Shown: one piece after another, positions 33,705 to 42,704 of the stretch
Position numbering within the stretch: the first letter of the stretch is position 1
Layout: each line of letters opens with the position of its first letter
Origin: Actinomycetes bacterium
GTDB lineage: Bacteria; Actinomycetota; Actinomycetes; Actinomycetales; Micrococcaceae
Assembly: GCA_023426375.1 (NCBI GenBank)
Contig: JAFAAV010000129.1
Location: 1-47,751, forward strand
Length of the DNA stretch: 47,751 bases
Direction: 5' to 3'
Position numbers and translations under genes: made by a program
Notes under the pieces: model-generated
Database searches by the model: none
What the model was told of the DNA's origin: nothing
The model's input: only the letters and a program-made list of their open reading frames with translations

Positions 33705-35723
33705 TTGAGCGTGACCGAACAACTTCGGGAGCTTGCCCATCACGGGTATCCATCGTCCGGGGCGGCCTCCGGTCTGGGTGAACTGGACGGCGAACCGTTC
33801 GGACCGGGCGGTGATACGTCCCTGACCGGGGCGGCCCGTCCCATCACGATGTACGGTTTCCCCTCAGCGGCCGTCAGACCCACCGAGTCGCAAGCCGCCC
33901 GTGCCGAGACCCGCGCTCAGCTCGCAACCGAAATGCAGCCGGTCGTCCCGTCGGTGCGGAGCGGTTCGGTTGCTGTGGGCGGCGTGTCCTCCGAGGTCGG
34001 TGCACTGCCCGTTCTTACCCCCAGCCAGATCGAGGCGGACAAGGCTGGATCGACCCCGCGTCCCCAGGGCGCGGCGGCTACCCGACCGGTCACTCAGGTC
34101 TCTCGTCGTGGATCCGCGCAGACCACGGCGGTCGAACGACCGGAGACCACCGGGGTGGCGCACGAGCCCGCGCCAGCTACCACGCAGGTGCCCCGTGGCG
34201 TCTATCCCTCCACACGCACCCGTGTGGCGCGATCCTCCAAGGACAAACTCAAGTCCATGATCCGGGGCGACGCCGCTCCCACCGCGCCCATGCGCGTGGT
34301 CGATCGCCTCACGGCCACGCCGTTCCACAACCTCCGGCGCTTCGGGGACAGTAACGATCGGCAAGCCCGCCGAACCCTGAATTTCGCGCTCCGGTTGGCG
34401 GAAACCATGTTCCACTACGGCGCAGATGCCCTGGACGTGGAGAACGCGATCATCGCTGTGTGCGCCACCTACGGGGTGGAGAACCTCGAAGTGGACATCA
34501 CCAACCAATCGGTGACCATCAACTACGTTGCCGAAATCACCGAGACAGGCAAGCTCACGGCCGCCGGCCACAACAAGGACAACACGGGGCAGATCACCAA
34601 GTCCCGGACGAGCCAGGACGTGCTGGATGATCCCAACACGTACAGCCACACGGTGATGCGTGTGGTGCGGTCATGGACCGACAATTACGCCGGCCTGGCC
34701 AACTCGCACCAGTTGGTGACCCGCATCATCGAGGGCACCATGCCCCTCAAAGAAGCCGAGCGGGAGCTCACCGAGATCAACTCCCAGCCCAAGCCCTACC
34801 CGAAATGGGCAGTGTGGTTGGCAACCGTGTTCGCTGCAGCCACGATCACCACGGCGATCGGAGGCGGTGCGGCCGGAGCTCTGGTGGCTGCGGTGTCCTC
34901 CGTGCTCGTGCAGATCGTCTCGTCGAAACTCGGTGCCTGGCGCATTCCGGAGTTCTTCGCCCTGGCGGCCAACGCCCTGATCGTGACCCTCGCCGCCATG
35001 GGGATCTCCGCACTGGGAGTGGACCTCTCGCCACCCAGAGTCATCGCGGGTGGCATCATCATGTTGCTGCCCACCACACGCATGGTGTCGACCATGCAGG
35101 ACGCCATCAACGGGTTCCCCGTGACGGCCATGGGTCGACTGATGTCCACGTCATTCGCGTTCCTGGGCATCATTGCCGGGATCGCCGTGGGCATCGCGCT
35201 GGCCGGCTACTTGGGGGTGCCGCGAATCGATGTTTCACAGTCCTCGTTCACCCCACCGGACCCAGTGACCAACACCGTCTTCATGCTCATCTCAACCGCT
35301 CTGGTTGCCCTGACCATGCAGGCCAAGCCGCGGCACATGTTCCCTGCTGTGCTCGCCGCACTGGCCGGGCTTTTGGTGTTCCACATCGGGGGCGACTACG
35401 GGCTGGGCGCGCGTCTCGATACCGCGTTGGGTGCCATTGCCACCGGCTGCGTGGCGGCCCTGCTCGCGGCCCGCTCGCGCATCCCACAGACGATTCTGGC
35501 GATCCCGGCGATGACCTACCTGCTACCGGGGCTGTCCATCTTCCGCGGTATGTACGCGATCACCGTGGAGATGGAGACGACCGGTGAAGGTTTCACCGGC
35601 CTGATCAACGCCATGGCGTCCATCGTGATGATGGCCTCGGGAGTGGTGCTCGGTAACTACTTGATGCGACCGTTCGTGGAACGCATGAAGATCTTCTCGC
35701 TGCGCAGGAATCGACGCCGTTGA
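33705..35723 (+). CDS. ThrE-family threonine/serine exporter
   Basis: A 672-aa membrane protein. Residues ~1-185 are low-complexity and cytoplasmic; ~215-340 hold the ThrE N-terminal domain (LAETMFHYGADALDVENAI); ~360-660 contain about ten membrane helices. Corynebacterial ThrE exports threonine and serine by proton antiport. The TTG start follows AGGGAGG by 10 nt; a GTG two codons on is possible. Convergent with the siderophore-interacting gene. Confidence 0.9.
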   Translation: MSVTEQLRELAHHGYPSSGAASGLGELDGEPFGPGGDTSLTGAARPITMYGFPSAAVRPTESQAARAETRAQLATEMQPVVPSVRSGSVAVGGVSSEVGALPVLTPSQIEADKAGSTPRPQGAAATRPVTQVSRRGSAQTTAVERPETTGVAHEPAPATTQVPRGVYPSTRTRVARSSKDKLKSMIRGDAAPTAPMRVVDRLTATPFHNLRRFGDSNDRQARRTLNFALRLAETMFHYGADALDVENAIIAVCATYGVENLEVDITNQSVTINYVAEITETGKLTAAGHNKDNTGQITKSRTSQDVLDDPNTYSHTVMRVVRSWTDNYAGLANSHQLVTRIIEGTMPLKEAERELTEINSQPKPYPKWAVWLATVFAAATITTAIGGGAAGALVAAVSSVLVQIVSSKLGAWRIPEFFALAANALIVTLAAMGISALGVDLSPPRVIAGGIIMLLPTTRMVSTMQDAINGFPVTAMGRLMSTSFAFLGIIAGIAVGIALAGYLGVPRIDVSQSSFTPPDPVTNTVFMLISTALVALTMQAKPRHMFPAVLAALAGLLVFHIGGDYGLGARLDTALGAIATGCVAALLAARSRIPQTILAIPAMTYLLPGLSIFRGMYAITVEMETTGEGFTGLINAMASIVMMASGVVLGNYLMRPFVERMKIFSLRRNRRR

Positions 35724-35775
35724 AACTGCGGAGACCGGGACGCTCGACGTCGAAATACTTGAGGTCGACGGGCTT

Positions 35776-35792
35776 GAGGACGAAGGGTCCTC
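35776..35792. terminator. Short hairpin between convergent genes
   Basis: GAGGAC-GAAGG-GTCCTC. A second weak pair, CGTCGA (35748-35753) with TCGACG (35765-35770), lies just before it. Together they may end the ThrE and siderophore-interacting transcripts. Confidence 0.4.
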
Positions 35793-35823
35793 GGGTCCGA
35801 CAGATCGGATTCGATAAGCGGAG

Positions 35824-36678
35824 TTAGAGGATCTTGCCCACGGGCAGTTTCTTCTCCGCTTGGAAGAGATCCTCCGTGCGGCCCGCGGCCCAGTAACCGG
35901 ACAACGACACCTGCGAGCGTTCCAGGTTGCGGCGGTCGAAAAGTTCCTTGCGGACTTCTTTCATCGCTTCCCGTTCACCGTGCACGAAGACCTGCGCGCC
36001 GCTCAGGTCCGACGGCCACTCGGCCTGGGCAATGGCCGCCACGAGAGCGCGTTCTCCCTGCTGTTGGCTCGCTCGGTGGACCCAGCGGACTTCCACTCCG
36101 GGCGGAACGACCACGTCGGTCAGGTCGTGCTGGTGTGCCGGGTCCTGGACTTCGAGAATGGCCAGGCCCTTCGCATTCTCCGGGAGGGCCTCGACGTTGG
36201 CCAGGACTGCGGGAATGGCTGCTTCGTCCCCGGCCAGGAGGGTCCAGGAAGCGTTCGGGTCCGGCACCCATTTACCGCCCGGACCCACAGCCACCAGCCG
36301 GTCGCCCGGCTTGGCCGTGGCGGCCCAGGGACCCGCATGACCCTCCGTGCCGTGCAAGGCGACGTCGATCCACAAGGTGCCCGCGGCGGCGTCGTACCGG
36401 CGCAGCGTCATGTGGCGGGTGACCGGGAGATCGTCGGGGGCGGCGGTATCGCGCACGGACCAATAATCGGGGAACTCGCCCTCGAGAATTTCAGCGAGCG
36501 TGGTATCCGAGAAGAAGACCAGTTTGACGTACTTCTCGGGCGGGACGATGTCCTGGTAATCCTCGTGATTAAGGATGCTGCACACCACGCGCACCATGCC
36601 CGGGGAGAGCTCTCGGCGCTCCACCACCTCGAGGTTGAGCTGTGGCTTCCGAGGTTTACGCGCGGTGGTCTTTTCCAT
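35824..36678 (-). CDS. Siderophore-interacting protein (ferric-siderophore reductase)
   Basis: A 284-aa SIP-family flavin reductase (ViuB/YqjH-like) that frees iron from ferric siderophores in the cytoplasm using NAD(P)H. The FAD-binding RHMTLRRYD, the GDRLVAVGPGG loop, LLAGDEAAIPA at the start of the nucleotide domain and the C-terminal LSGYWAAGRTED are all typical. Basic N-terminus. It starts just left of the ung stop and may be cotranscribed with it. It fits with the ferritin and Nramp genes as iron/metal handling, but is not next to a siderophore system. Confidence 0.92.
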   Translation of the reverse strand: MEKTTARKPRKPQLNLEVVERRELSPGMVRVVCSILNHEDYQDIVPPEKYVKLVFFSDTTLAEILEGEFPDYWSVRDTAAPDDLPVTRHMTLRRYDAAAGTLWIDVALHGTEGHAGPWAATAKPGDRLVAVGPGGKWVPDPNASWTLLAGDEAAIPAVLANVEALPENAKGLAILEVQDPAHQHDLTDVVVPPGVEVRWVHRASQQQGERALVAAIAQAEWPSDLSGAQVFVHGEREAMKEVRKELFDRRNLERSQVSLSGYWAAGRTEDLFQAEKKLPVGKIL

Positions 36679-36697
36679 ACGACCAGCCTAGGGGATG

Positions 36698-37381
36698 CTA
36701 TTCGGCGATCGTCCAGTTGACGGGTTGGGCACCCAACTCCTCAAGCAGTGCGTTGGTGCGGGAGAACGGGCGAGAGCCGAAGAATCCTCTGGACGCGGAC
36801 AGCGGAGATGGGTGAACCGATTCCACGGTGGGCGCCCCGCCCAACCATTGTTTGGTGTCCCGGGCGTCACGGCCCCACAGGATACCCACCAGGGGAGTAC
36901 CACGCTGGGCCAGGGCCTTGATCGCGCATTCCGTCACGGCCTCCCAGCCCTTGCCACGGTGCGATGCGGGGGAGCCCTCGCGCACGGACAGCGCCCTGTT
37001 CAACAGCATGACGCCCTGCTCGGACCACGATGACAAGTCTCCGTGCTCCGGCGGAGCGACCCCGAGGTCGGACAGCAGCTCCTTGTAGATGTTCTGCAGA
37101 GACCGCGGGATCGGGCGAACATGCGGCTGTACCGAAAAGGACAGACCCATGGCATGGCCGGGTGTGGGGTAAGGATCCTGACCGACGATCAGAACCTTCA
37201 CCTCGGACATGGGTTCCTGAAAGGCCCGGAAAATGTTCTCGCCGGCCGGAAACGTACGGTGGCCCGCGGCGTGCTCGCTGCGGAGAAACTCACCCATCTT
37301 GCGAATGGTCGGCTCCACGGGTTCGAGTGCCCGTGCCCAGTCATCGCTCATGATCTCGTTCAAGGGACGAGGGTCGGCCAT
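36698..37381 (-). CDS. ung: Uracil-DNA glycosylase, family 1
   Basis: A 227-aa DNA repair enzyme that removes uracil from DNA. The catalytic Asp is D69 in GQDPYPTPGHAMGLSFSV and the DNA-intercalation loop is HPSPLSASRGFFG (H190). I chose the ATG at 37381, with GGAGG six nt upstream; an ATG at 37399 would add six residues. Divergent from the DUF3263 gene. Confidence 0.96.
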   Translation of the reverse strand: MADPRPLNEIMSDDWARALEPVEPTIRKMGEFLRSEHAAGHRTFPAGENIFRAFQEPMSEVKVLIVGQDPYPTPGHAMGLSFSVQPHVRPIPRSLQNIYKELLSDLGVAPPEHGDLSSWSEQGVMLLNRALSVREGSPASHRGKGWEAVTECAIKALAQRGTPLVGILWGRDARDTKQWLGGAPTVESVHPSPLSASRGFFGSRPFSRTNALLEELGAQPVNWTIAE

Positions 37382-37446
37382 GAACCGGCCTCCATTCACT
37401 AGCGGGTACGGATAACGGTACGAGATTACCGGTTAGGGTGGCTGTC

Positions 37447-37671
37447 ATGGCTGAACCAGACGACGGGCTCGATTCCCTGGACAAGGCCATCCTGCAGCTG
37501 GAATCCGAACACTGGAAATATCGCGGTGCCAAGGAATCGGCGATTCGTCAGCGCCTGGGGCTGAGCCCGGTCAATTACTACCAGCGGCTCAACGCGTTGA
37601 TCGACCGCGACGACGCCGCTCGGTTCGCACCCATGCTCATCTCGCGTTTGCGCCGAGCACGGTTGCGCTGA
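37447..37671 (+). CDS. DUF3263 small helix-turn-helix-like protein
   Basis: A 74-aa protein of the actinobacterial DUF3263 family (LDKAILQLESEHWKYRGAKE, then IRQRLGLSPVNYYQRLNAL). The short helical pattern resembles a DNA-binding helix-turn-helix, and the C-terminus is Arg-rich (RLRRARLR). Function unknown. Its place between ung and the Pro/Ala-rich membrane protein is the usual neighbourhood of this family in relatives, as I recall it. Confidence 0.9.
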   Translation: MAEPDDGLDSLDKAILQLESEHWKYRGAKESAIRQRLGLSPVNYYQRLNALIDRDDAARFAPMLISRLRRARLR

Positions 37672-37762
37672 CGAGCCGCCCCCTGCTGCGGCGGCGGGTA
37701 GGAGAACGCCCCGCGCACGTGGGATAGTAGAGACAAACCCTGGCTGACCGGAAGCATGGACC

Positions 37763-38518
37763 ATGAGCGAATACCCCCGTGACGAATTCGACGACGTTCC
37801 CGAGGACGGAACCCGTCAAGGTGCCCACCGAGGTCATAACCCTCAAGCGCGCACCGGTTCTCGCAAGGGTTTCCTCGCAATCGTCGGAGCTGGAATCCTC
37901 GCGCTCGCCGTCGGCGCCGTCGCGTTCGTGAATGCACCGCGCACCGCGCAGGACGCGGTTGAAAACACCCCGTCGCCATCGGGCAACATCACCACCAGCA
38001 CTACTGAGCCGAGCCCGTCCGAATCCTCCGAGGACCCCTCGGAGGAACCCTCGGATCCGGCGTCGCCGGCAGTACCCGCCGTTCCCGGTGAGGGTGAAGG
38101 ACCAGGTCAGAACCCGGCCGTGCCGGCGGACCCGGCTGCTCCGGAGGCACCCGCTGCTCCGGAGGCACCCGCCGCTCCGGAAGCGCCGGCACCTCCGGCC
38201 GCCCCCGCACCTCCTGCTGCTCCGGCGCAGCCTGGCCCGGAGGTTCCGGCCAATCCTGCTCCCGAGGCGCCTCTCGAGGAGCCGGCCGTACCGGAAGCCC
38301 CGGGCGGTCAGCCTGGCGGCGCGCCTGGTGGGGCACCTGACGGTGCGGATACAGGTGCCGCTGACGTGGCCCCCGGCGAGGCATCCACCCAGGAGCAAGC
38401 GGGCGCCGCAGAGGCTCCCATGGATGTAGTCGATTCGGCTGCGGGGGCCCCTGGTGATGCGGTTACGGACGCCGGGCGTGAATCCGCGGCCGCAGCCGCC
38501 ACAACTCCGGCTGACTGA
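37763..38518 (+). CDS. Pro/Ala-rich membrane protein (LytR_C-type N-terminus)
   Basis: A 251-aa protein: a charged cytoplasmic N-terminus (MSEYPRDEFDDVPEDGTRQG), one membrane helix (~34-54) and an extracytoplasmic Pro/Ala/Glu/Gly-rich region of ~195 residues containing APEAPA repeats. The N-terminus resembles that of LytR_C-domain proteins usually found after DUF3263 genes in this group, but no folded LytR_C domain is visible here. It may span the cell wall. Translation may start at ATG 37763; no strong Shine-Dalgarno is seen. Confidence 0.8.
   Translation: MSEYPRDEFDDVPEDGTRQGAHRGHNPQARTGSRKGFLAIVGAGILALAVGAVAFVNAPRTAQDAVENTPSPSGNITTSTTEPSPSESSEDPSEEPSDPASPAVPAVPGEGEGPGQNPAVPADPAAPEAPAAPEAPAAPEAPAPPAAPAPPAAPAQPGPEVPANPAPEAPLEEPAVPEAPGGQPGGAPGGAPDGADTGAADVAPGEASTQEQAGAAEAPMDVVDSAAGAPGDAVTDAGRESAAAAATTPAD
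38138..38191 (+). repeat. Three 18-bp tandem repeats encoding APEAPA
   Basis: GCTCCGGAGGCACCCGCT at 38138-38155, a near copy at 38156-38173 and a diverged one at 38174-38191. They keep the frame and could change number by slippage, altering the length of the surface region. Confidence 0.8.
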
Positions 38519-38579
38519 GCTGCGGTGTCCGGGGACGTTTCAGCCCCGAATGAAACCTGAGTTTTGGTCACTCAAGGTG

Positions 38580-38606
38580 TTTGCACTCTCCGTGGTCGAG
38601 TGCCAG
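38580..38606. promoter_or_regulatory. CIRCE-like element 1 (HrcA operator)
   Basis: TTTGCACTC-N9-GAGTGCCAG. The inner GCACTC/GAGTGC match the CIRCE consensus TTAGCACTC-N9-GAGTGCTAA; outer bases differ. Eight nt separate it from the second element. Confidence 0.7.
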
Positions 38607-38613
38607 TATTGAC

Positions 38614-38640
38614 TTAGCACTCAGTTGAGTGGACTGCTAA
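38614..38640. promoter_or_regulatory. CIRCE element 2 (HrcA operator)
   Basis: TTAGCACTC-N9-GACTGCTAA matches the HrcA consensus at all but one base. TTGACT (38609-38614) overlaps its left edge and could be a -35. It lies 158 nt before groL, so the mRNA has a long leader, which contains the small hairpin CACTCA-N6-TGAGTG (38661-38678). Confidence 0.85.
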
Positions 38641-38798
38641 ACCCGGGTCCGGGTGAGGCCCACTCACACGAATGAGTGAAGACCATCCATCACGGTGAGG
38701 TGCGTTTCACGCGGGTGAGGACCCACGCGAGCCATCGTCCGTCGCGGGCATCGTGATGAATAGATTTGTTTGTCAACCGTCCAGGAGGGACGCAACAC

Positions 38799-40430
38799 AT
38801 GGCAAAGATGATCGCTTTTGACGAAGAGGCACGCCGCGGACTCGAACGGGGCTTGAACACCCTGGCCGATGCCGTCAAGGTGACCCTTGGCCCGCGCGGA
38901 CGCAACGTTGTTCTGGAGAAGGCCTGGGGCGCTCCCACCATCACCAACGATGGTGTGTCGATCGCCAAGGAAATCGAGCTCGAGGATCCGTACGAGAAGA
39001 TCGGCGCGGAGCTCGTCAAGGAAGTTGCCAAGAAGACCGACGATATCGCCGGTGACGGCACCACCACGGCCACCGTGCTTGCACAGGCCCTGGTCAAGGA
39101 AGGCCTGCGCAACGTTGCCGCCGGTGCCGACCCGCTGTCGCTCAAGCGCGGTATCGAGAAGGCTGTTGCCGCCGTGACCGAGGAACTGCTGTCCTCGGCC
39201 AAGGAGATCGAGACCGAGGAAGAGATCGCTGCAACCGCTTCGATCTCCGCCGCTGACCCCGAGATCGGCAAGCTCATCGCCGCTGCGATGGAGAAGGTCG
39301 GCAAGGAAGGCGTCATCACGGTCGAGGAGTCCAACACCTTTGGTCTGGACCTCGAGCTGACCGAGGGTATGCGCTTCGACAAGGGCTACCTGTCCGGTTA
39401 CTTCGTGACCGACGCAGACCGCCAGGAAGCGGTCCTCGAGGATCCCTACATCCTGATCGTCAACTCCAAGATCTCCAATGTGAAGGATCTGGTCCCCGTT
39501 CTGGAGAAGGTCATGCAGGCTTCCAAGCCGCTGCTGATCATCGCCGAGGACGTCGAGGGCGAGGCCCTGGCCATGCTCGTGCTGAACAAGATGCGCGGTG
39601 CCGTGAAGTCCGTTGCTGTCAAGGCACCCGGCTTCGGCGACCGTCGTAAGGCTCAGTTGGCCGACATCGCCATCCTCACCGGTGGTCAGGTCATCACCGA
39701 AGAGGTCGGCCTGTCCCTCGAGTCCGCAACCCTGGACCTGCTGGGTACCGCTCGCAAGGTGGTTGTCACCAAGGACGAGACCACGATCGTCGACGGCGCC
39801 GGCACCCAGGACGAGATCGAGGGCCGCGTGGCTCAGATCCGCGCCGAGATCGCCAACTCCGACTCCGACTACGACCGCGAGAAGCTGCAGGAGCGTCTGG
39901 CCAAGCTGGCCGGCGGTGTGGCAGTGCTCAAGGCCGGTGCCGCAACCGAGGTCGAGCTCAAGGAACGTAAGCACCGCATCGAAGATGCTGTGCGTAACGC
40001 CAAGGCCGCCGTGGAAGAGGGCATCGTGGCCGGTGGTGGCGTTGCACTGATCCAGGCCGGTCAGAAGGCCTTCGACAAGTTGCAGCTGACCGGTGACGAA
40101 GCAACCGGTGCCAACATCGTCAAGGTCGCCATCGACGCACCGCTCAAGCAGATTGCCGCTAACGCCGGCATGGAGCCCGGCGTGGTCGTGGACAAGGTGC
40201 GCGGACTGGAGACCGGTCACGGTCTCAACGCCGCCACTGGCGAGTACACCGACCTGATGGCTGCGGGCATCAACGACCCGGTCAAGGTGACCCGCTCTGC
40301 TCTGCAGAACGCGGCCTCCATTGCCGGTCTGTTCCTCACCACCGAGGCCGTCGTGGCCGACAAGCCCGAGCCCGAGGCTCCTGCCGGTGCCGGCGCGGAT
40401 CCCATGGGTGGCATGGGCGGCATGATGTAA
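38799..40430 (+). CDS. groL: 60-kDa chaperonin GroEL
   Basis: A 543-aa chaperonin that folds proteins in the cytoplasm. Typical stretches are VTLGPRGRNVVLEK, the ATP-site motif GDGTTTATVLAQ and the Gly/Met-rich tail MGGMGGMM. AGGAGGG precedes the ATG. No groES lies next to it, as is usual for the groEL2-type copy of Actinobacteria. Two CIRCE-like elements upstream imply heat control by HrcA. A strong terminator follows. Confidence 0.98.
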   Translation: MAKMIAFDEEARRGLERGLNTLADAVKVTLGPRGRNVVLEKAWGAPTITNDGVSIAKEIELEDPYEKIGAELVKEVAKKTDDIAGDGTTTATVLAQALVKEGLRNVAAGADPLSLKRGIEKAVAAVTEELLSSAKEIETEEEIAATASISAADPEIGKLIAAAMEKVGKEGVITVEESNTFGLDLELTEGMRFDKGYLSGYFVTDADRQEAVLEDPYILIVNSKISNVKDLVPVLEKVMQASKPLLIIAEDVEGEALAMLVLNKMRGAVKSVAVKAPGFGDRRKAQLADIAILTGGQVITEEVGLSLESATLDLLGTARKVVVTKDETTIVDGAGTQDEIEGRVAQIRAEIANSDSDYDREKLQERLAKLAGGVAVLKAGAATEVELKERKHRIEDAVRNAKAAVEEGIVAGGGVALIQAGQKAFDKLQLTGDEATGANIVKVAIDAPLKQIAANAGMEPGVVVDKVRGLETGHGLNAATGEYTDLMAAGINDPVKVTRSALQNAASIAGLFLTTEAVVADKPEPEAPAGAGADPMGGMGGMM

Positions 40431-40478
40431 GCAGTGCCTTAGGGCACGCTTGACCGCCGCCTCGCGCGGTCCAGCCGT

Positions 40479-40525
40479 GACAGAGCCCCCGGAGCGCAGT
40501 TCAGCTGCGTCCCGGGGGCTCTGTC
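40479..40525 (+). terminator. Terminator of groL
   Basis: GACAGAGCCCCCGG (40479-40492) pairs with 40512-40525; an inner CGCAG/CTGCG stem extends it. No T-run. Confidence 0.85.
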
Positions 40526-40563
40526 GTGCGCTTATGATCGGACGTAACCAGGGGAGGCGTACC

Positions 40564-41268
40564 GTGTGGGAATTGGACGAGCAAGTATGGGCTCAGGCCA
40601 CTGCGGTGCTCCTTGCATTCGGACTGTGCACCGTGGTGGGAGTGGAGCGGCAGCTGAGGCGAAAATCCGCGGGAGTCCGCACCCATGCGTTGGTGGGCAC
40701 CGGTTCCGCTATTTTCACGCTGGTTTCGGCCTACGGTTTCCACGCACTTCCCGGAATCGAACAGGGACCGGGGGACCCCTCGCGCATTGCCGCGCAGGTC
40801 GTCACGGGAATCGGCTTCCTGGGTGCGGGGGTCATCTTCTTGCACAAGGACGTGGTGCACGGATTGACCACGGCAGCGAGTGTGTGGGTGGCTGCCGCGG
40901 TGGGGATGGCCTGCGGGGCCGGGCTCTTTGCCTTGGCGGTCCTCGGCACTCTGATCCAACTCTTCGTCTCGTTGGTGCTCAAACCCGTCTCGGCGTATCT
41001 GCTTCGGTTCCCGGGCCGGCGGACCATCGAACTCCGTTACGAGGATGGCAAGGGAGTGCTGCGCTCCGTGCTGACCATGGCAACGGAGTTGGACTTGGCG
41101 GTCACGGTACTGCGCACGGACCGGGTGTATACGAGTTCCGGACCTCACGTGGTCATGGTGCTCAAGATGCTGGGGCGTACGGATGTGCACCGAGCCGTGG
41201 TGGAATTCTCCGAGGTACCCGGGGTGATTTCAGCCGCGGTCATGCCGGAACCGGAGGCTGACGAGTAG
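40564..41268 (+). CDS. MgtC/SapB-family membrane protein
   Basis: A 234-aa protein with four or five membrane helices in the first ~150 residues and an ACT-like cytoplasmic C-terminal domain (~155-234). The signature is VGVERQLRRKSAGVRTHALV with GIGFLGAGVIF. MgtC proteins help cells survive low Mg2+ or acid, often by restraining the F-type ATP synthase. The GTG start has GGGGAGG six nt upstream. Confidence 0.92.
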   Translation: MWELDEQVWAQATAVLLAFGLCTVVGVERQLRRKSAGVRTHALVGTGSAIFTLVSAYGFHALPGIEQGPGDPSRIAAQVVTGIGFLGAGVIFLHKDVVHGLTTAASVWVAAAVGMACGAGLFALAVLGTLIQLFVSLVLKPVSAYLLRFPGRRTIELRYEDGKGVLRSVLTMATELDLAVTVLRTDRVYTSSGPHVVMVLKMLGRTDVHRAVVEFSEVPGVISAAVMPEPEADE

Positions 41269-41308
41269 TGGGTTATTGCCTGTCGGAGTCTTTTGCAAAG
41301 ATGATCGC

Positions 41309-42304
41309 ATGACGATTATTGCTGCGGCGGACGGTTCTGCCCTGGGAAATCCCGGCCCTGCCGGCTGGGCCTGGTTCATCGACGAGACCTCGTGGCGGGC
41401 CGGTGGCTGGGATCACGGCACCAACAACATGGGTGAGCTCACAGCGGTATTGAATCTCTTGGAATCGACCCGTCACATCCCTGACGAGCCGCTCAAGATT
41501 TTGTGCGACAGCCAATACGTCATCAACTCCATCACCAAGTGGATGCCGGGGTGGAAGAAGAAGGGCTGGAAGAAGAAGGACGGCAAACCCGTTCTCAACG
41601 TGGACATCATGAAGGCCCTGGACCGGGAAATGGCCGGGCGTACCGTGAAATTCGAATGGGTCAAGGGCCACGCAGGACACGAACTCAATGAAGCGGCGGA
41701 TGAACGTGCCCGTGCCATGGCCTCCGCCTATCAAGCGGGTGGCGTCGAAACGGATATGCCCGTGGGCCCCGGATTCCGCGACCGTGACGGGTTCGTGCAG
41801 GATCCACCGTCGCAGCGTTCAGTACCGGAATCTGGCGCGGCTTCGACCATCGAATCCCACGATGAGCCGGACCTGTTCTCGGAACTGTGGGCGCAGGAGG
41901 GCGAGCCCGCGAGCGAGGAGCCTCATTCGGCTGAACGGATTGCGCAAGACACCGATCCGGTTGAGCACCTGCTCACGCTCGAAACCTCATTATTGGCACC
42001 GGGCTCAACGGCGGAACGACGCGCAGAATTGCTCCACGAGGACTTTGAATTCGTGGCTCGTGACGGCTCCGTCGAGGATGCTCGAAGCTTCATCGCGGAG
42101 CCTCGGGACTTCCTCTCGAATGCTCGACCGGACCTGAGCCACAGCAGCGCAGTAGCGCTGGGCTCCGGTGCCTATCATCTCTCGTACCGGCTCACCGACA
42201 GTGCCACCGTGACCCGGCGAAGCTCACTGTGGATCCGCGAGGACCACCACAACGAAATGGGGCCGTGGTTGTTGCGCTATCACCAGGTCACGACGGAGAG
42301 CTGA
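41309..42304 (+). CDS. rnhA: RNase HI fused to a DUF4440/NTF2-like domain
   Basis: A 331-aa fusion. Residues 1-140 are ribonuclease HI, which cuts RNA in RNA-DNA hybrids: the catalytic acids are D8 (AADGSALGNPGPAGW), E43 (MGELTAVLNLL), D67 (LCDSQYVINSI) and D131 (NEAADERARA), with a basic KKKGWKKKDGK handle (83-93). An acidic linker (~145-215) joins a C-terminal ~115-aa NTF2/DUF4440-like domain (VEHLLTLETSLLAPGSTAER...WLLRYHQVT). Standalone RNase HI is ~150 aa. The role of the extra domain is unknown. The ATG at 41309 lacks a strong Shine-Dalgarno. Confidence 0.88.
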   Translation: MTIIAAADGSALGNPGPAGWAWFIDETSWRAGGWDHGTNNMGELTAVLNLLESTRHIPDEPLKILCDSQYVINSITKWMPGWKKKGWKKKDGKPVLNVDIMKALDREMAGRTVKFEWVKGHAGHELNEAADERARAMASAYQAGGVETDMPVGPGFRDRDGFVQDPPSQRSVPESGAASTIESHDEPDLFSELWAQEGEPASEEPHSAERIAQDTDPVEHLLTLETSLLAPGSTAERRAELLHEDFEFVARDGSVEDARSFIAEPRDFLSNARPDLSHSSAVALGSGAYHLSYRLTDSATVTRRSSLWIREDHHNEMGPWLLRYHQVTTES

Positions 42305-42310
42305 TCCCAC

Positions 42311-42601
42311 TCAGCCAGCGAACATGCGGGCGTTGGCCGCCTCGGTTTCCGCGTACTGGTGACCCGCGGTGGTCAGGGCTTGATTGATCTGGGCCATGGC
42401 CTGTTCCATCTGCGCCTGAGCGGCACGCCACGATCTGAAGGCCTCCTGGAAGTTGGCGGACGCCGTACCGGTCCAGGAATTCTGCAGATCGGTGAGCGTG
42501 GAAGTCATGCCGTTGACCTCACCCGTCAAGCGTTCGATATGGCCTTGGGCCTGTTGAGATTTGGCGGCAATGGTGTCGCTGTCGACCACGAACTGTGCCA
42601 T
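42311..42601 (-). CDS. WXG100-family (ESAT-6-like) protein
   Basis: A 96-aa helical-hairpin protein with W43-T-G45 (NSWTGTAS) in the turn between two helices and a conserved AQFVVDSDTIAAKSQQAQG start. Such proteins are substrates of ESX/type VII secretion. The ATG at 42601 has AAGGAGAC upstream. No ESX machinery gene (EccC ATPase, EccD) is near, so the export system must be elsewhere, or this is an orphan. It lies just downstream of the sensor kinase on the same strand. Confidence 0.9.
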   Translation of the reverse strand: MAQFVVDSDTIAAKSQQAQGHIERLTGEVNGMTSTLTDLQNSWTGTASANFQEAFRSWRAAQAQMEQAMAQINQALTTAGHQYAETEAANARMFAG

Positions 42602-42704
42602 GACTGTCTCCTTGCGGTGGGTGTGGGCTTCCGGGGAACCCCGAGTGCTCATACCGTAGGCAGCCCCGCGGCCCGTCACCGGGGCCATCTGGACGGCAGT
42701 GGAT

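Noticed and set aside
37763..38518. CRISPR or mobile repeat in the repetitive region
   Set aside because: The repeats are contiguous, in frame and protein-coding (APEAPA), without spacers.
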